From Torymus aiolomorphi (taxonomy: Eukaryota; Arthropoda; Insecta; Hymenoptera; Torymidae), in assembly GCA_036365515.1 (NCBI GenBank), contig CM070876.1, positions 109,154,810 to 109,218,809 on the forward strand: a stretch of 64,000 bases of DNA, given 5' to 3'. Shown in pieces: positions 1 through 11,159 of the stretch. Both the position numbers and the translations under genes were made by a program. Within the stretch, counting starts at the first letter, position 1, and each line of letters starts with the position of its first letter. The notes beneath the pieces are model-generated. The model was given only the letters and a program-made list of their open reading frames with translations, was not told the origin of the DNA and searched no databases.

Positions 1-46
1 TTATTGAAAAATTTGTATACGTTAGAGTTGGCCAGAACGTGTAGAC

Positions 47-60
47 AGAATTTAGGATTA
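47..60. repeat. 14-bp target-site duplication, left copy
   Basis: AGAATTTAGGATTA directly abuts the end of Penelope copy A; the identical 14-mer abuts the far end of copy C at 9715-9728. Confidence 0.85.
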
Positions 61-518
61 AGTAGTGAAATGATAACACAGCAAATGTGGGAGGACAACC
101 CAAGGCTTAAATAAAAACTCCTTTAGTTAATTTTTTTCCATAAATACCGGCAACGTTTCGTCCCTGGTATGGGATCTCTTCAGGCCTTTATTAAAAAATA
201 ATAAAAATTATAATTGTATAGTAATGTTTTCACAATAAATATGGATGTTATAAACTTTGTTATTGTATAAAAGTCAAAAAATTAATGGTCATACCATAAT
301 ACTTAAATAACTAATATCACATCAGAGACGAATACGTCTCTATCGTCGTACGCGTTTTCAGTCTATGGCAGTCATATAATAGATGTAAGTATGTAACAGA
401 GTCAACGCAGGCGGAGATACCCGAAGGTAACCGAACTTACTTATTCACGTATACATAGAAAGCCATAATAGAACACCTTCACACAAACAAAGAGAAATTT
501 CAAACAGAGAATAGTTAT
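61..518 (-). repeat. Penelope pseudo-LTR of copy A
   Basis: Noncoding 3' repeat of copy A, read on the minus strand. It matches 5677-6150 and 9225-9714 on plus: it begins after the stop of the reading frame, contains the hammerhead-like motif, and ends in a segment reading GCCTTGGGTTGTCCTCCC followed by the target duplication. Confidence 0.8.
138..192 (-). ncRNA. Hammerhead-ribozyme-like motif (copy A)
   Basis: On the minus strand the bases read CTGAAGAG, then a hairpin with arms TCCC and GGGA, then CGAAAC, a short loop, and GTA followed by TTTAT, which can pair with ATAAA upstream. This is the order of a type I hammerhead with a very short stem III. Penelope-like elements are known to carry such ribozymes. 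The core differs from the usual CTGATGAG and holds one extra base before stem II, so catalytic activity is doubtful. Confidence 0.5.
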
Positions 519-520
519 AC

Positions 521-2634
521 TTAGGAATCTGATTTATTTAAATATCTATTTAATTTATTATATTGTTTACTAATAGTGTTAAAGTCTTCTTGTTTATTAA
601 TGTTATTATTATTGATATTAATAAAAATATTTTCCGCAATTAATCTTTTAAAATTATTTGGTTCTTTATCTAAAATTTTAACATTATCATAATCAAAACT
701 ATGTGAAAAATTATTTACATGAGTCGGAATTGGTAATATTTTGTCTAACGGGGTTTTTTTTGTGCTCATATATTCTCTTTTTTAAACATCTCTTTGTTTG
801 GCCAACATAAGTGGCATTACAATCCTTACACGCAATCTTGTATACCACATTGGTCTCACACCATTTTTCCAGCTTATCTTTACCTAATTTAATAATGCTA
901 TTTAATTTGTTTGACATACAAGGAACTATAGTAAAACCATACTTTTTGAAGGAAGACTTACATGTAAAAAATAATTTATCATGAAACGGAATCGATATAA
1001 CATTTTTGATTGTAGACATATTATTATTAAGTTTTGAATTGCCATAAGTGTGATATCTCACGCGATAACGAATACAACTATCAATAAAATTATCAGGGTA
1101 GCTATTTTTGGCGAGTATTTTTTTAACCATAATCAAATTTTCATTATGAAATTGTTGGTGCGAAAGAAGAAGAGCTCTATCTACTAGATTGTAAATGATA
1201 TTGCGTTTTAATTGAATTGTGTGGTTTGAATTAAAATTTAAAACTCTATTAGTGTTTGTGGGTTTTTGATACCAATTAGTAATAATACTATTATTAATTA
1301 TTGTTAAAGTGACATCAAGAAATGGAATCATGTTATTATTATGTAACTCGTGTGTAAATTGTAAATATTTATTATAACTATTAAATTTGTTTAAAATTAG
1401 GTCTAGCTCTTCTTCTTTCACACACAAAATTGTATCGTCAACATATCTAAAATAGAACAATGGTGAGATATTATGATTATTTTTTAATTCACTGAGAACT
1501 GTGATTTCTAAGTCTTCCATAACAATATCTGCAAATAACGGTGAAATCGGAGAGCCCATGGGTGTACCAAAGATTTGTTTATAAATTATATTGTTAAACA
1601 GAAAGTAAGTATTGTCAAAAATAAATTTAACTATGTATATTATGTTATCAAACGGAATTTTTGAGTGACATTGAATCTTATGAAACCGTTTATCTAAACT
1701 ACACAAAACTAATTCTACCGGTATGTTAGTAAACAAAGAAATGACATCTAGAGAAACTAAAATATATCCATGGGGAATATATATATTCGTCACTTTTTCT
1801 TTTAAGGCAAAGCTATTGTTAATATGTGAAGCAGATTTATTAAAACAAAGTCTAAGGGTTTTTTTCAATGATGTTAGCTAAAAAATGAGTGGGACTATTT
1901 ACAGTTGAGATAATTGGTCTTAAAGGTACATCTTTTTTGTGAATCTTAGGTAATCCATAAGCTCTAGGAAGAACCGTATTAGTTTGTGTTAATTTAAACC
2001 TATCATGTTTGAATTCTAAGCAATCACTATCATTAAGATCTGTTAAAATATTATATACGTTTTTTTGCATTAATGTAAGAGGGTTCCTTTTTACAATTTT
2101 ATAAGTATTTTTATCACTAAGTAGATTAGACATTTTTTCATAGTAATCATCATAATTAAGACACACAGTTATATTGCCTTTATCCGCTCTAGTAAAAAAT
2201 ATAGATGGATTCTTAGAACAAAATTCTTTGGTTATAGTTACTTTTTGGTTAAATTCATTATCAAAACTATTACATCTTAAATTATTATTGCAAGCAGACT
2301 CAATATTTTTGATAAGTGTATCTCTAAGTAAACATTTGGCTTCTGTCTCTAACATATAAATACTACTTTCAAAGTTTTTTATCGTTGTGATAATATCTTT
2401 TTTATTAAGCTTAATGTTTTTATTAAAATTAGGACCCATTGAGACAACATCAATCACTTCCAAAGGAATTTCAGTATTTGAAAGATTAATTATCTATTTT
2501 TTGTTATTATTAATATCACAATTTTTAGATCTATTATTATTAATTAAATTATTAAATTTTTTTCCTAGTGAATTCGATAGTTGTAAGTACATATTTGAGC
2601 ATTTTTTCTCTGTAAATTCAAGAAACTTATCATA
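521..2634 (-). pseudogene. Penelope-like reverse transcriptase/GIY-YIG ORF, copy A (5' truncated, frameshifted)
   Basis: Encodes a retroelement polymerase. Three pieces follow each other: 2634-1852 (upstream region with a conserved YGLPKIHKKDVPLRP segment), 1868-711 (RT core and endonuclease start) and 769-521 (C-terminus). The RT shows SLDVISLFTNIP (motif A), GTPMGSPISPLFADI (motif B) and FRYVDDTILC (catalytic YVDD). The C-terminus has CKDCNATYVGQTKRC then KKRIYEHKK, the start of a GIY-YIG endonuclease as in Penelope elements. Two homopolymer expansions break the frame: one extra A near 1861-1867 and one near 755-762 compared with copies B and C. The 5' end is cut off at about 2638 against copy B. 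Copy A keeps a glycine (YVGQ) that B and C have lost. Confidence 0.88.
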
Positions 2635-3101
2635 TTAATGACTATCATATTAATGATAGTGATTGCTTAGAATTCAAACATGATAGGTTTAAATTAACAC
2701 AAACTAATACGGTTCTTCCTAGAGCTTATGGATTACCTAAGATTCACAAAAAAGATGTACCTTTAAGACCAATTATCTCAACTGTAAATAGTCCCACTCA
2801 TTTTTTAGCTAACATCATTGAAAAAACCCTTAGACTTTGTTTTAATAAACCTGCTTCACATATTAACAATAGTTTTGCCTTAAAAGAAAAAGTGACGAAT
2901 ACATATATTTCCCATGGATATATTTTAGTTTCTCTAGATGTCATTTCTTTGTTTACTAACATACCGGTAGAATTAGTTTTGTGTAGTTTAGATAAACGGT
3001 TTCATAAGATTCAATGTCACTCAAAAATTCCGTTTGATAACATAATATACATAGTTAAATTTCTTTTTGACAATACTTTCTTTCTGTTTAACAATATAAT
3101 T

Positions 3102-3892
3102 GAAGGGCCGGATGCAATAAGGGGGTTAGCGCTCGAAAACCCGTAAAAGTATTGTCCAAGTGACTAAAATTTCAATGTAGCCAAATTCATTTTTAAAAAA
3201 TATCACCTTGTAGGGAATGAAAAGAAGTATTTTTATATAGAAGGAATTTTTTTTATTCGACTTTCTTTTTAATATAAAAATTAAAAACTGAAAATTATGT
3301 TCATCTATTTTTAATAGCTTTCAAAAACATTAATCGTCCAAACTTGGTCAAATATCATCGAAATATTTTGAAATTTGACAGGGACGTGCAGAGTACTCCA
3401 GCGTTGCCTATGGGATTGATAAAAGGATGTAAATCGATAATTGTTAATAATTATTTAATTGCAAATATATTGCGATCGGTAATTACGTTTTCTTAACTTT
3501 AACGGAAAAAAGTGTCGAGGGAAGTTGAAGCTAGGAAAAACTTCCAACGAGACATTTGTTCCTTAATAGTCTAATAAGTTTCTGTCAAAGTTTCAAATTG
3601 ATTTAATAATAAATGACTTAAATAGAGCGTTATTAATAAAGACGCGCGCTAGCAACATCGGCGGCACGGCGTGAACTAAGCCTGTGTTTACATGTTTTTG
3701 CACTGATGTATCACGTTTATAAAAATTAACGAATTATTATGTAACGATATTATGTTTTATATAACGTAAAAATACAGTTTAGAAGTCAACGCACTGTACA
3801 TATAATTACATTTTGTTAGTATGTTAATAAATAAATTTGTACTTTAAAATTTAATATGTTCATTAATACTATCATAAGGATACACACACACA

Positions 3893-3935
<43 letters not shown>

Positions 3936-4608
3936 ACACACACACATACACACACACACAATAACGTAATAATTCTTTAATTTTTATAAACGTGATACGC
4001 CACTGCGAAAACGTGTGCGACGCAGTCTGAGCTCACGCCGCGCCGCGCCGCCGATGTTGCTAGCGCGCGTCTTTATTAATAACGCTCTATTTAAGTCATT
4101 TATTATTAAATCAATTTGAAACTTTGACAGAAACTTATTAGACTATTAAGGAACAAATGTCTCGCTGGAAGTTTTTCCTAGCTTCAACTTCCCTCGATAC
4201 TTTTTTCCGTTAAAGTTAAGAAAACGTAATTACCGATCGCAATATATTTTCAATTAAATAATTATTAACAATTATCGATTTACATCCTTTTATCAATCCC
4301 ATAGGCAACGCTGGAGTATTCTGCACGTCCCTGTCAAATTTCAAAATATTTCGATCATATTTGACCAAGTTTGGACGATTACTGTTTGGAAGCTATTAAA
4401 AATAGATGAACATAATTTTCAGTTTTTAATTTTTATATTAAAAAGAAAGTCGAATAAAAAAAATTCCTTCTAGGTAAAAATACTTCTTTTCATTCCCTAC
4501 AAGGTGATATTTTTTAAAAATTAATTTGGCTACATTGAAATTTTAGTCACTTGGACAATACTTTTACGGGTTTTCAAGCGCTAACCCCCTTATTGCATCC
4601 GGCCCTTC
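3102..4608. mobile_element. 1.5-kb palindromic (foldback) DNA element
   Basis: The two halves are inverted copies of each other for about 640 bp: it starts GAAGGGCCGGATGCAATAAG and ends with the reverse complement. The arms meet around a (CA)n run at 3880-3960. The Penelope sequence of copy C is uninterrupted here and has a single AATT, whereas AATT flanks the insert on both sides (3098-3101 and 4609-4612), so a 4-bp duplication is the simplest reading. No coding frame was recognised. The termini do not let me name a superfamily; it is likely a non-autonomous DNA transposon. Confidence 0.85.
3880..3961. repeat. (CA)n microsatellite
   Basis: About 80 bp of CA repeats with three interspersed CATA variants, at the centre of the foldback element. 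Confidence 0.95.
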
Positions 4609-5676
4609 AATTTATAAACAAATCTTTGGTACACCCATGGGCTCTCCGATTTCACCGTTATTTGCAGATATTGTTATGGAAGACTTAGAAATCACAGTTC
4701 TCAGTGAATTAAAAAATAATCATAATATCTCACCATTGTTCTATTTTAGATATGTTGACGATACAATTTTGTGTGTGAAAGAAGAAGAGCTAGACCTAAT
4801 TTTAAACAAATTTAATAGTTATAATAAATATTTACAATTTACACACGAGTTACATAACAATAACATGATTCCATTTCTTGATGTCACTTTAACAATAATT
4901 AATAATAGTATTATTACTAATTGGTATCAAAAACCCACAAACACTAATAGAGTTTTAAATTTTAATTCAAACCACACAATTCAATTAAAACGCAATATCA
5001 TTTACAATCTAGTAGATAGAGCTCTTCTTCTTTCGCACCAACAATTTCATAATGAAAATTTGATTATGGTTAAAAAAATACTCGCCAAAAATAGCTACCC
5101 TGATAATTTTATTGATAGTTGTATTCGTTATCGCGTGAGATATCACACTTATGGCAATTCAAAACTTAATAATAATATGTCTACAATCAAAAATGTTATA
5201 TCGATTCCGTTTCATGATAAATTATTTTTTACATGTAAGTCTTCCTTCAAAAAGTATGGTTTTACTATAGTTCCTTGTATGTCAAACAAATTAAATAGCA
5301 TTATTAAGTTAGGTAAAGATAAGCTGGAAAAATGGTGTGAGACCAATGTGGTATACGAGATTGCGTGTAAGGATTGTAATGCCACTTATGTTAGCCAACC
5401 AAAGAGATGTTTTTAAAAAAGAGAATATATGAGCACAAAAAAACCCCGTTAGACAAAATATTACCTATTCCGACTCATGTAAATAATTTCTCACATAGTT
5501 TTGATTATGATAATGTTAAAATTTTAGATAAAGAACCAAATAATTTTAAAAGATTAATTGCGGAAAATATTTTTCTTAATATCAATAATAATAACATTAA
5601 TAAACAAGAAGACTTTAACACTATTAGTAAACAATATAATAAATTAAATAGATATTTAAATAAATCAGATTCCTAA

Positions 5677-6150
5677 GTATAACTATTCTCTGTTTGAAAT
5701 TTCTCTTTGTTTGTGTGAAGGGGTTTCTATTATGGCTTTTTATGTATACGTGAATAAGTAAGTTCGGTTACCTTCGGGTATCTCCGCCTGCGTTGACTCT
5801 GTTACATACTTACATCTATTATATGACTGCCATAGACTGAAAACGCGTACGACGATAGAGACGTATTCGTCTCTGATGTGATATTAGTTATTTAAGTATT
5901 ATGGTATGACCATTAATTTTTTTACTTTTCTACAATAACAAAGTTTATAACATCCATATTTATTGTGAAAACATTACTATACAATTATAATTTTTATTAT
6001 TTTTTAATAAAGGCCTGAAGAGGTCCCATACCAGGGACGAAACGTTGCCGGTATTTATGGAAAAAAATTAACTAAAGGAGTTTTTATTTAAGCCTTGGGT
6101 TGTCCTCCCACATTTGCTGTGTTATCATTTCACTACTTATTAATATGGAG
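5677..6150 (+). repeat. Penelope pseudo-LTR shared by copies B and C
   Basis: Follows the stop of copy B and leads straight into the first ATG of copy C (6145). Nearly identical to 9225-9714 and, reversed, to 61-518. As the junction of the tandem it would act as 3' region of B and 5' region of C. Confidence 0.8.
6006..6058 (+). ncRNA. Hammerhead-ribozyme-like motif (copy B/C junction)
   Basis: CTGAAGAG at 6015, stem II arms GTCCC and GGGAC around ATACCA, GAAAC at 6039-6043, then GTA at 6051-6053 and TTTAT able to pair with ATAAA at 6007. An extra G sits between the core and stem II. Same order as type I hammerheads known in Penelope-like elements; function not shown. Confidence 0.5.
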
Positions 6151-9100
6151 AGGAATATCAATACATATAATTACGGCCTACAAAGGAAGAATGGCCAGAC
6201 TCAAACTAGGATGAGTTTTTATAGTTTTATTTTTACAAAATATGGAGGACATTACTGCAATATTTTGAAAAAATGGTCGGATTTTAGATGTCAGTTGGCG
6301 AAGTCTAATGCCAGATTATCTTTCCTAATAAAATGTAAGAAGGCAAGTGTAATACCTATACATAATTCAAGAAGTTTTCAACTTGTATTTATCTTCAAGA
6401 GCAAATTCTGTCAACAAAAGTTCGATCACTTCAGAGTAACAAATTGTTTAAGAATTTTGAAATTAGAAATAAATGATAGTTTTGTACATGTTGAATTTAA
6501 AAAAAAAAGACTTAATGCGATAGCTCATGTGTTAAGTACTTTACACTTTGATGTTAACCATCTGGATAAGTTTCTTGAATTTACAGAGAAAAAATGCTCA
6601 AATATGTACTTACAACTATCGAATTCACTAGGAAAAAAATTTAATAATTTAATTAATAATAATAGATCTAAAAATTGTGATATTAATAATAACAAAAAAT
6701 GGATAATTAATCTTTCAAATACTGAAATTCCTTTGGAAGTGATTGATGTTGTCTCGATGGGTCCTAATTTTAATAAAAACATTAAGCTTAATAAAAAAGA
6801 TATTATCACAACGATAAAAAACTTTGAAAGTAGTATTTATATGTTAGAGACAGAAGCCAAATGTTTACTTAGAGATACACTTATCAAAAATATTGAGTCT
6901 GCTTGCAATAATAATTTAAGATGTAATAGTTTTGATAATGAATTTAACCAAAAAGTAACTATAACCAAAGAATTTTGTTCTAAGAATCCATCTATATTTT
7001 TTACTAGAGCGGATAAAGGCAATATAACTGTGTGTCTTAATTATGATGATTACTATGAAAAAATGTCTAATCTACTTAGTGATAAAAATACTTATAAAAT
7101 TGTAAAAAGGAACCCTCTTACATTAATGCAAAAAAACGTATATAATATTTTAACAGATCTTAATGATAGTGATTGCTTAGAATTCAAACATGATAGGTTT
7201 AAATTAACACAAACTAATACGGTTCTTCCTAGAGCTTATGGATTACCTAAGATTCACAAAAAAGATGTACCTTTAAGACCAATTATCTCAACTGTAAATA
7301 GTCCCCGAATGAAAAAAAGAAATGTACGAAAATGTAGAAAACCGTAAGAAATTGTACAAAACTGTAAGAAACTGTATAAAACCGTATAAAACCGTATAAA
7401 ACCATTGGTTTTCGGACATTTTATGGGAAACGATTTATACGGTTATATACACTTTTATACATTTTTATACATTTTTATACATTTAAAAAAATTAAAATTT
7501 TTTCCAGTAAATTTTCTTATATATGTACCAATTTTAATGAAATGTAAGAAAACGTATAAAAATATACAAAACTGCTTAGAAGTGTATAAAAGTGTACATA
7601 AATGTAAGAATATGTAATATTTTACATTTTTATACATTTTCTTACGTTTTCATGTATTTTCTTACATTTTTTTACATTTCCTTACATTTTTTTACAATTT
7701 CTTTTTCCCGACTAATTTGACAAAATTAGTCATATTTGTAAGAAAATGTATAAAAATGTAAGAAAATGTAATAAAGTGTATAAAACCGTAAAAAAATGTC
7801 CGAAAACCAATGGTTTTATACGGTTTTATACGGTTTCTTACGGTTTCTCACGGTTTCTTACGTTTTCTTACATTTGTTATTTCCATACGGGTCCCACTCA
7901 TTTTTTAGCTAACATCATTGAAAAAACCCTTAGACTTTGTTTTAATAAACCTGCTTCACATATTAACAATAGTTTTGCCTTAAAAGAAAAAGTGACGAAT
8001 ATATATATTCCCCATGGATATATTTAGTTTCTCTAGATGTCATTTCTTTGTTTACTAACATACCGGTAGAATTAGTTTTGTGTAGTTTAGATAAACGGTT
8101 TCATAAGATTCAATGTCACTCAAAAATTCCGTTTGATAACATAATATACATAGTTAAATTTCTTTTTGACAATACTTACTTTCTGTTTAACAATATAATT
8201 TATAAACAAATCTTTGGTACACCCATGGGCTCTCCGATTTCACCGTTATTTGCAGATATTGTTATGGAAGACTTAGAAATCACAGTTCTCAGTGAATTAA
8301 AAAATAATCATAATATCTCACCATTGTTCTATTTTAGATATGTTGACGATACAATTTTGTGTGTGAAAGAAGAAGAGCTAGACCTAATTTTAAACAAATT
8401 TAATAGTTATAATAAATATTTACAATTTACACACGAGTTACATAACAATAACATGATTCCATTTCTTGATGTCACTTTAACAATAATTAATAATAGTAGT
8501 ATTACTAATTGGTATCAAAAACCCACAAACACTAATAGAGTTTTAAATTTTAATTCAAACCACACAATTCAATTAAAACGCAATATCATTTACAATCTAG
8601 TAGATAGAGCTCTTCTTCTTTCGCACCAACAATATCATAATGAAAATTTAATTATGGTTAAAAAAATACTCGCCAAAAATAGCTACCCTGATAATTTTAT
8701 TGATAGTTGTTTTCGTTATCGCGTGAGATATCACACTTATGGCAATTCAAAACTTAATAATAATATGTCTACAATCAAAATGTTATATCGATTCCGTTTC
8801 ATGATAAATTATTTTTTACATGTAAGTCTTCCTTCAAAAAGTATGGTTTTACTATAGTTCCTTGTATGTCAAACAAATTAAATAGCATTATTAAGTTAGG
8901 TAAAGATAAGCTGGAAAAATGGTGTGAGACCAATGTGGTATACGAGATTGCGTGTAAGGATTGTAATGCCACTTATGTTAGCCAACCAAAGAGATGTTTT
9001 TAAAAAAGAGAATATATGAGCACAAAAAAACCCCGTTAGACAAAATATTACCAATTCCGACTCATGTAAATAATTTTTCACATAGTTTTGATTATGATAA

Positions 9101-9224
9101 GATTAATTGCGGAAAATATTTTTATTAATATCAATAATAATAACATTAATAAACAAGAAGACTTTAACACTATTAGTAAACAATATAATAAATTAAATAG
9201 ATATTTAAATAAATCAGATTCCTA
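6145..9224 (+). pseudogene. Penelope-like reverse transcriptase/GIY-YIG ORF, copy C (interrupted, frameshifted)
   Basis: The only copy with the N-terminus. The chosen start is the ATG at 6145, which opens about 400 codons up to an insertion at 7304. The N-terminal region is rich in Asn and Lys and includes ADKGNITVCLNYDDYYEK, a conserved block before the RT in Penelope-like proteins. After the insertion, coding resumes at about 7891. A base is missing near 8022 (motif A region), the frame from 8048 runs through GTPMGSPISPLF and YVDD to about 8780, where another base is lost, and the GIY-YIG segment reads YVSQPKRC followed by the same TTTTT frameshift as in copy B. A 23-base deletion relative to B lies near 9100. 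Confidence 0.87.
7305..7890. mobile_element. Foldback element made of degenerate GTATAAAAC-type repeats
   Basis: Interrupts copy C. Ends read CCGAATG and, reversed, CCGTATG. Just inside, runs of AAAACCGTATAAAACC and their reverse complement on the other side form long arms; for example GGTTTTCGGACATTTT at about 7409 is mirrored at about 7793. GTCC or GTCCC is repeated at both edges (7301-7305, 7891-7895), while copy B has it once. No coding potential beyond short repeat-driven frames. Confidence 0.8.
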
Positions 9225-9714
9225 AGTATAACTATTCTCTGTTTGAAATTTCTCTTTGTTTGTGTGAAGGTGTTCTATTATGGCTTTCTATGTATACGTG
9301 AATAAGTAAGTTCGGTTACCTTCGGGTATCTCCGCCTGCGTTGACTCTGTTAAATACTTACATCTATTATATGACTGCCATAGACTGAAAACGCGTACGA
9401 CGATAGAGACGTATTCGTCTCTGATGTGATATTAGTTATTTAAGTATTATGGTATGACCATTAATTTTTTGACTTTTCTACAATAACAAAGTTTATAACA
9501 TCCATATTTATTGTGAAAACATTACTATACAATTATAATTTTTATTATTTTTTAATAAAGGCCTGAAGAGGTCCCATACCAGGGACGAAACGTTGCCGGT
9601 ATTTATGGAAAAAAATTAACTAAAGGAGTTTTTATTTAAGCCTTGGGTTGTCCTCCCACATTTGCTGTGTTATCATTTCACTACTTATTAATATGGAGAG
9701 GAATATCAATACTT
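9225..9714 (+). repeat. Penelope pseudo-LTR, 3' end of copy C
   Basis: Direct repeat of 5677-6150, ending in AATATCAATACT before the right target duplication. Confidence 0.8.
9556..9610 (+). ncRNA. Hammerhead-ribozyme-like motif (copy C)
   Basis: Same bases as at 6006-6058, including the extra G before stem II. Confidence 0.5.
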
Positions 9715-9728
9715 AGAATTTAGGATTA
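9715..9728. repeat. 14-bp target-site duplication, right copy
   Basis: Identical to 47-60. If one copy and the bases 61-9714 are removed, the open frame starting at base 1 continues without a stop into the frame at 9729. Confidence 0.85.
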
Positions 9729-10452
9729 ATTAAAGTAATCAAATGCGCTATTTGCAAATCGGTAATAACATTTATTAGGAGGGATGTAAGGCAGGTAACT
9801 ACGAAGCACCCATTAGTTGAAATACATTTGGAAAAATCGCTCACAATTTCGCAAATTGAAGCCATAAATGCGCGGGTTCACGTGAGTGCACAGTCAGAAC
9901 GATCTACGAGCCTTATGGCGCGTCAGAAACAACGGGCGAGTAGATTTACCAACAGTGGGGGCTCAGCCCCAAGCGTTTGCGGCCGACGACATTACTGTAG
10001 TGACAAATTTAGATAGTGGTAATGGTGAGGACGTAAATTCAGGCGGGAGTTTTGCGCCGAACATTGTAAACACTGCGGGAGGCGAATCGCAGCAGACGGG
10101 CGCTCGCATAGTTAAGAATCTGAATTTTAATAATCAGGGTAATTTGTGTAATCAGCCTAATTGTGTGCGAGTTGTAAGTGCTGTGACAAAGAAGCCCGAA
10201 GTGCCGATGGCACGATGGCAGAGCGGTTTCAAAACCAGTGGGTCGGGACCGCCGGCCGCAGGTAGTAGCATGGAAGTTGTACCGAATGCAACGAGCCCTT
10301 ATTGGCCAAGCAATAAAACTCAGGCTACTTGGACTATGACTCAGGTAGAATTTAATAATTTAATAGGTCAGAGAGATTTTGGAGACATGACGATTAATGA
10401 GTTTAGGCGCGGTTTAGAAGGGGAACCAGAATGTAAACAATTTAAAGAGTAA
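9729..10452 (+). pseudogene. Unknown reading frame interrupted by the Penelope complex
   Basis: I do not recognise this protein. Joining 1-60 to 9729 gives one open frame of about 115 codons, with CAIC followed after 17 residues by H and 5 residues later by a second H (CX2C..HX5H), which could bind zinc. It stops at 10016. An overlapping frame (9886-10452, 188 codons) continues with a Gly/Ser/Asn-rich segment and a short helical end (EFRRGLEGEPE). The change of frame near 9950 may be a frameshift or a second gene. It may belong to the same element as the env remnant downstream (retroviral gag-like position), but nothing in the sequence proves that. Confidence 0.4.
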
Positions 10453-11159
10453 TAAATTGCAAAAAAAAAGGTCACGGCACAGTTCGTCATTAATGAAAAA
10501 TGTAATATTGCACTTTGTAGACGTCAAATAACAATTAAAAAAAAAACAATAAATATTTTTTTACTTGCCCACCCGAAAGTACGTACTTCCGGCCCGCATC
10601 TCCGGGCCGAAAGAGAAACTTTCGCATCTTATTTTAGACCAAACGCGCGCTCTAAATGGCTGTCGAAATTTCCCGACCCGCTGCGCTTGAGCGCCCGCGT
10701 GCATGAGCCACTCTGTCTCACTCGCACGTCCGAGTGCGAGTTGACGCGTACGAAATAAACAAAGGAAAGTGTACGGGTGACGAGAAAAAAGAGTTAGTTG
10801 AAATAAAAAGTGGTGTTGTTTAATCGCGGTCATTGTTTTCTTTCTTGTTTTCTACACGTACTCTCGAGTCGTGTAGAAACAATTAAGTGACACACTACGC
10901 AAGTCCCAGCACTCTGGCTGCACGATATCTTACAGAAAAATGAATAGCTCGACACGCACTCTGACTGAAATTCTCTCGAGAAATGTAAAAATGAATTGTT
11001 ATTTTCTAAAAATTCTCTCGAGAAATGTAGCAATAAATACTGCGTTCACATGCAGTGGTAGTGTCCGCGTTCTAACCTAAAACGTGCTTAACTAAACAAG
11101 TCAAGATTGAAAGCAATAAAATTACGTGCAATTTCTCAATTTCTATTGAGATAAAAAAA

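Larger units (their letters stand above)
2650..5676 (+). pseudogene. Penelope-like reverse transcriptase ORF, copy B (5' truncated, interrupted)
   Basis: Starts inside the region before the RT, at the sequence matching 7164 of copy C, and runs through motif A (about 2935-2960) to 3101, where a palindromic element of 1.5 kb interrupts it. It resumes at 4613 with motif B (GTPMGSPISPLF, from 4628) and the catalytic YVDD (about 4750). It is nearly identical to copy A in reverse. Two extra T residues at about 5410 cause a stop, after which the last 85 codons (5422-5676) follow in another frame. The GIY-YIG segment reads YVSQPKRC, with the glycine replaced by serine. Not functional as read. Confidence 0.87.
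61..9714. mobile_element. Penelope-like element complex: three copies, one inverted, two tandem
   Basis: Three copies of one Penelope-like retroelement lie side by side: A on the minus strand (61 to about 2638), B on plus (about 2650-6060), and C on plus (about 6061-9714). A and B meet head to head at different 5' truncation points, while B and C are a direct tandem sharing the long-terminal-type repeat at about 5677-6150. The 14-bp sequence AGAATTTAGGATTA stands at 47-60 and again at 9715-9728, so the whole block looks like one insertion with a target duplication. Inverted and tandem partial copies joined at pseudo-LTRs are typical of Penelope-like elements. Family call rests on the RT plus GIY-YIG-type C-terminus described under the copies. 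Confidence 0.9.

Noticed and set aside
7400..7800. Frames of 60-90 codons in both directions rich in Tyr/Lys/Phe
   Set aside because: They are produced by the GTATAAAA-type repeats of the foldback element.
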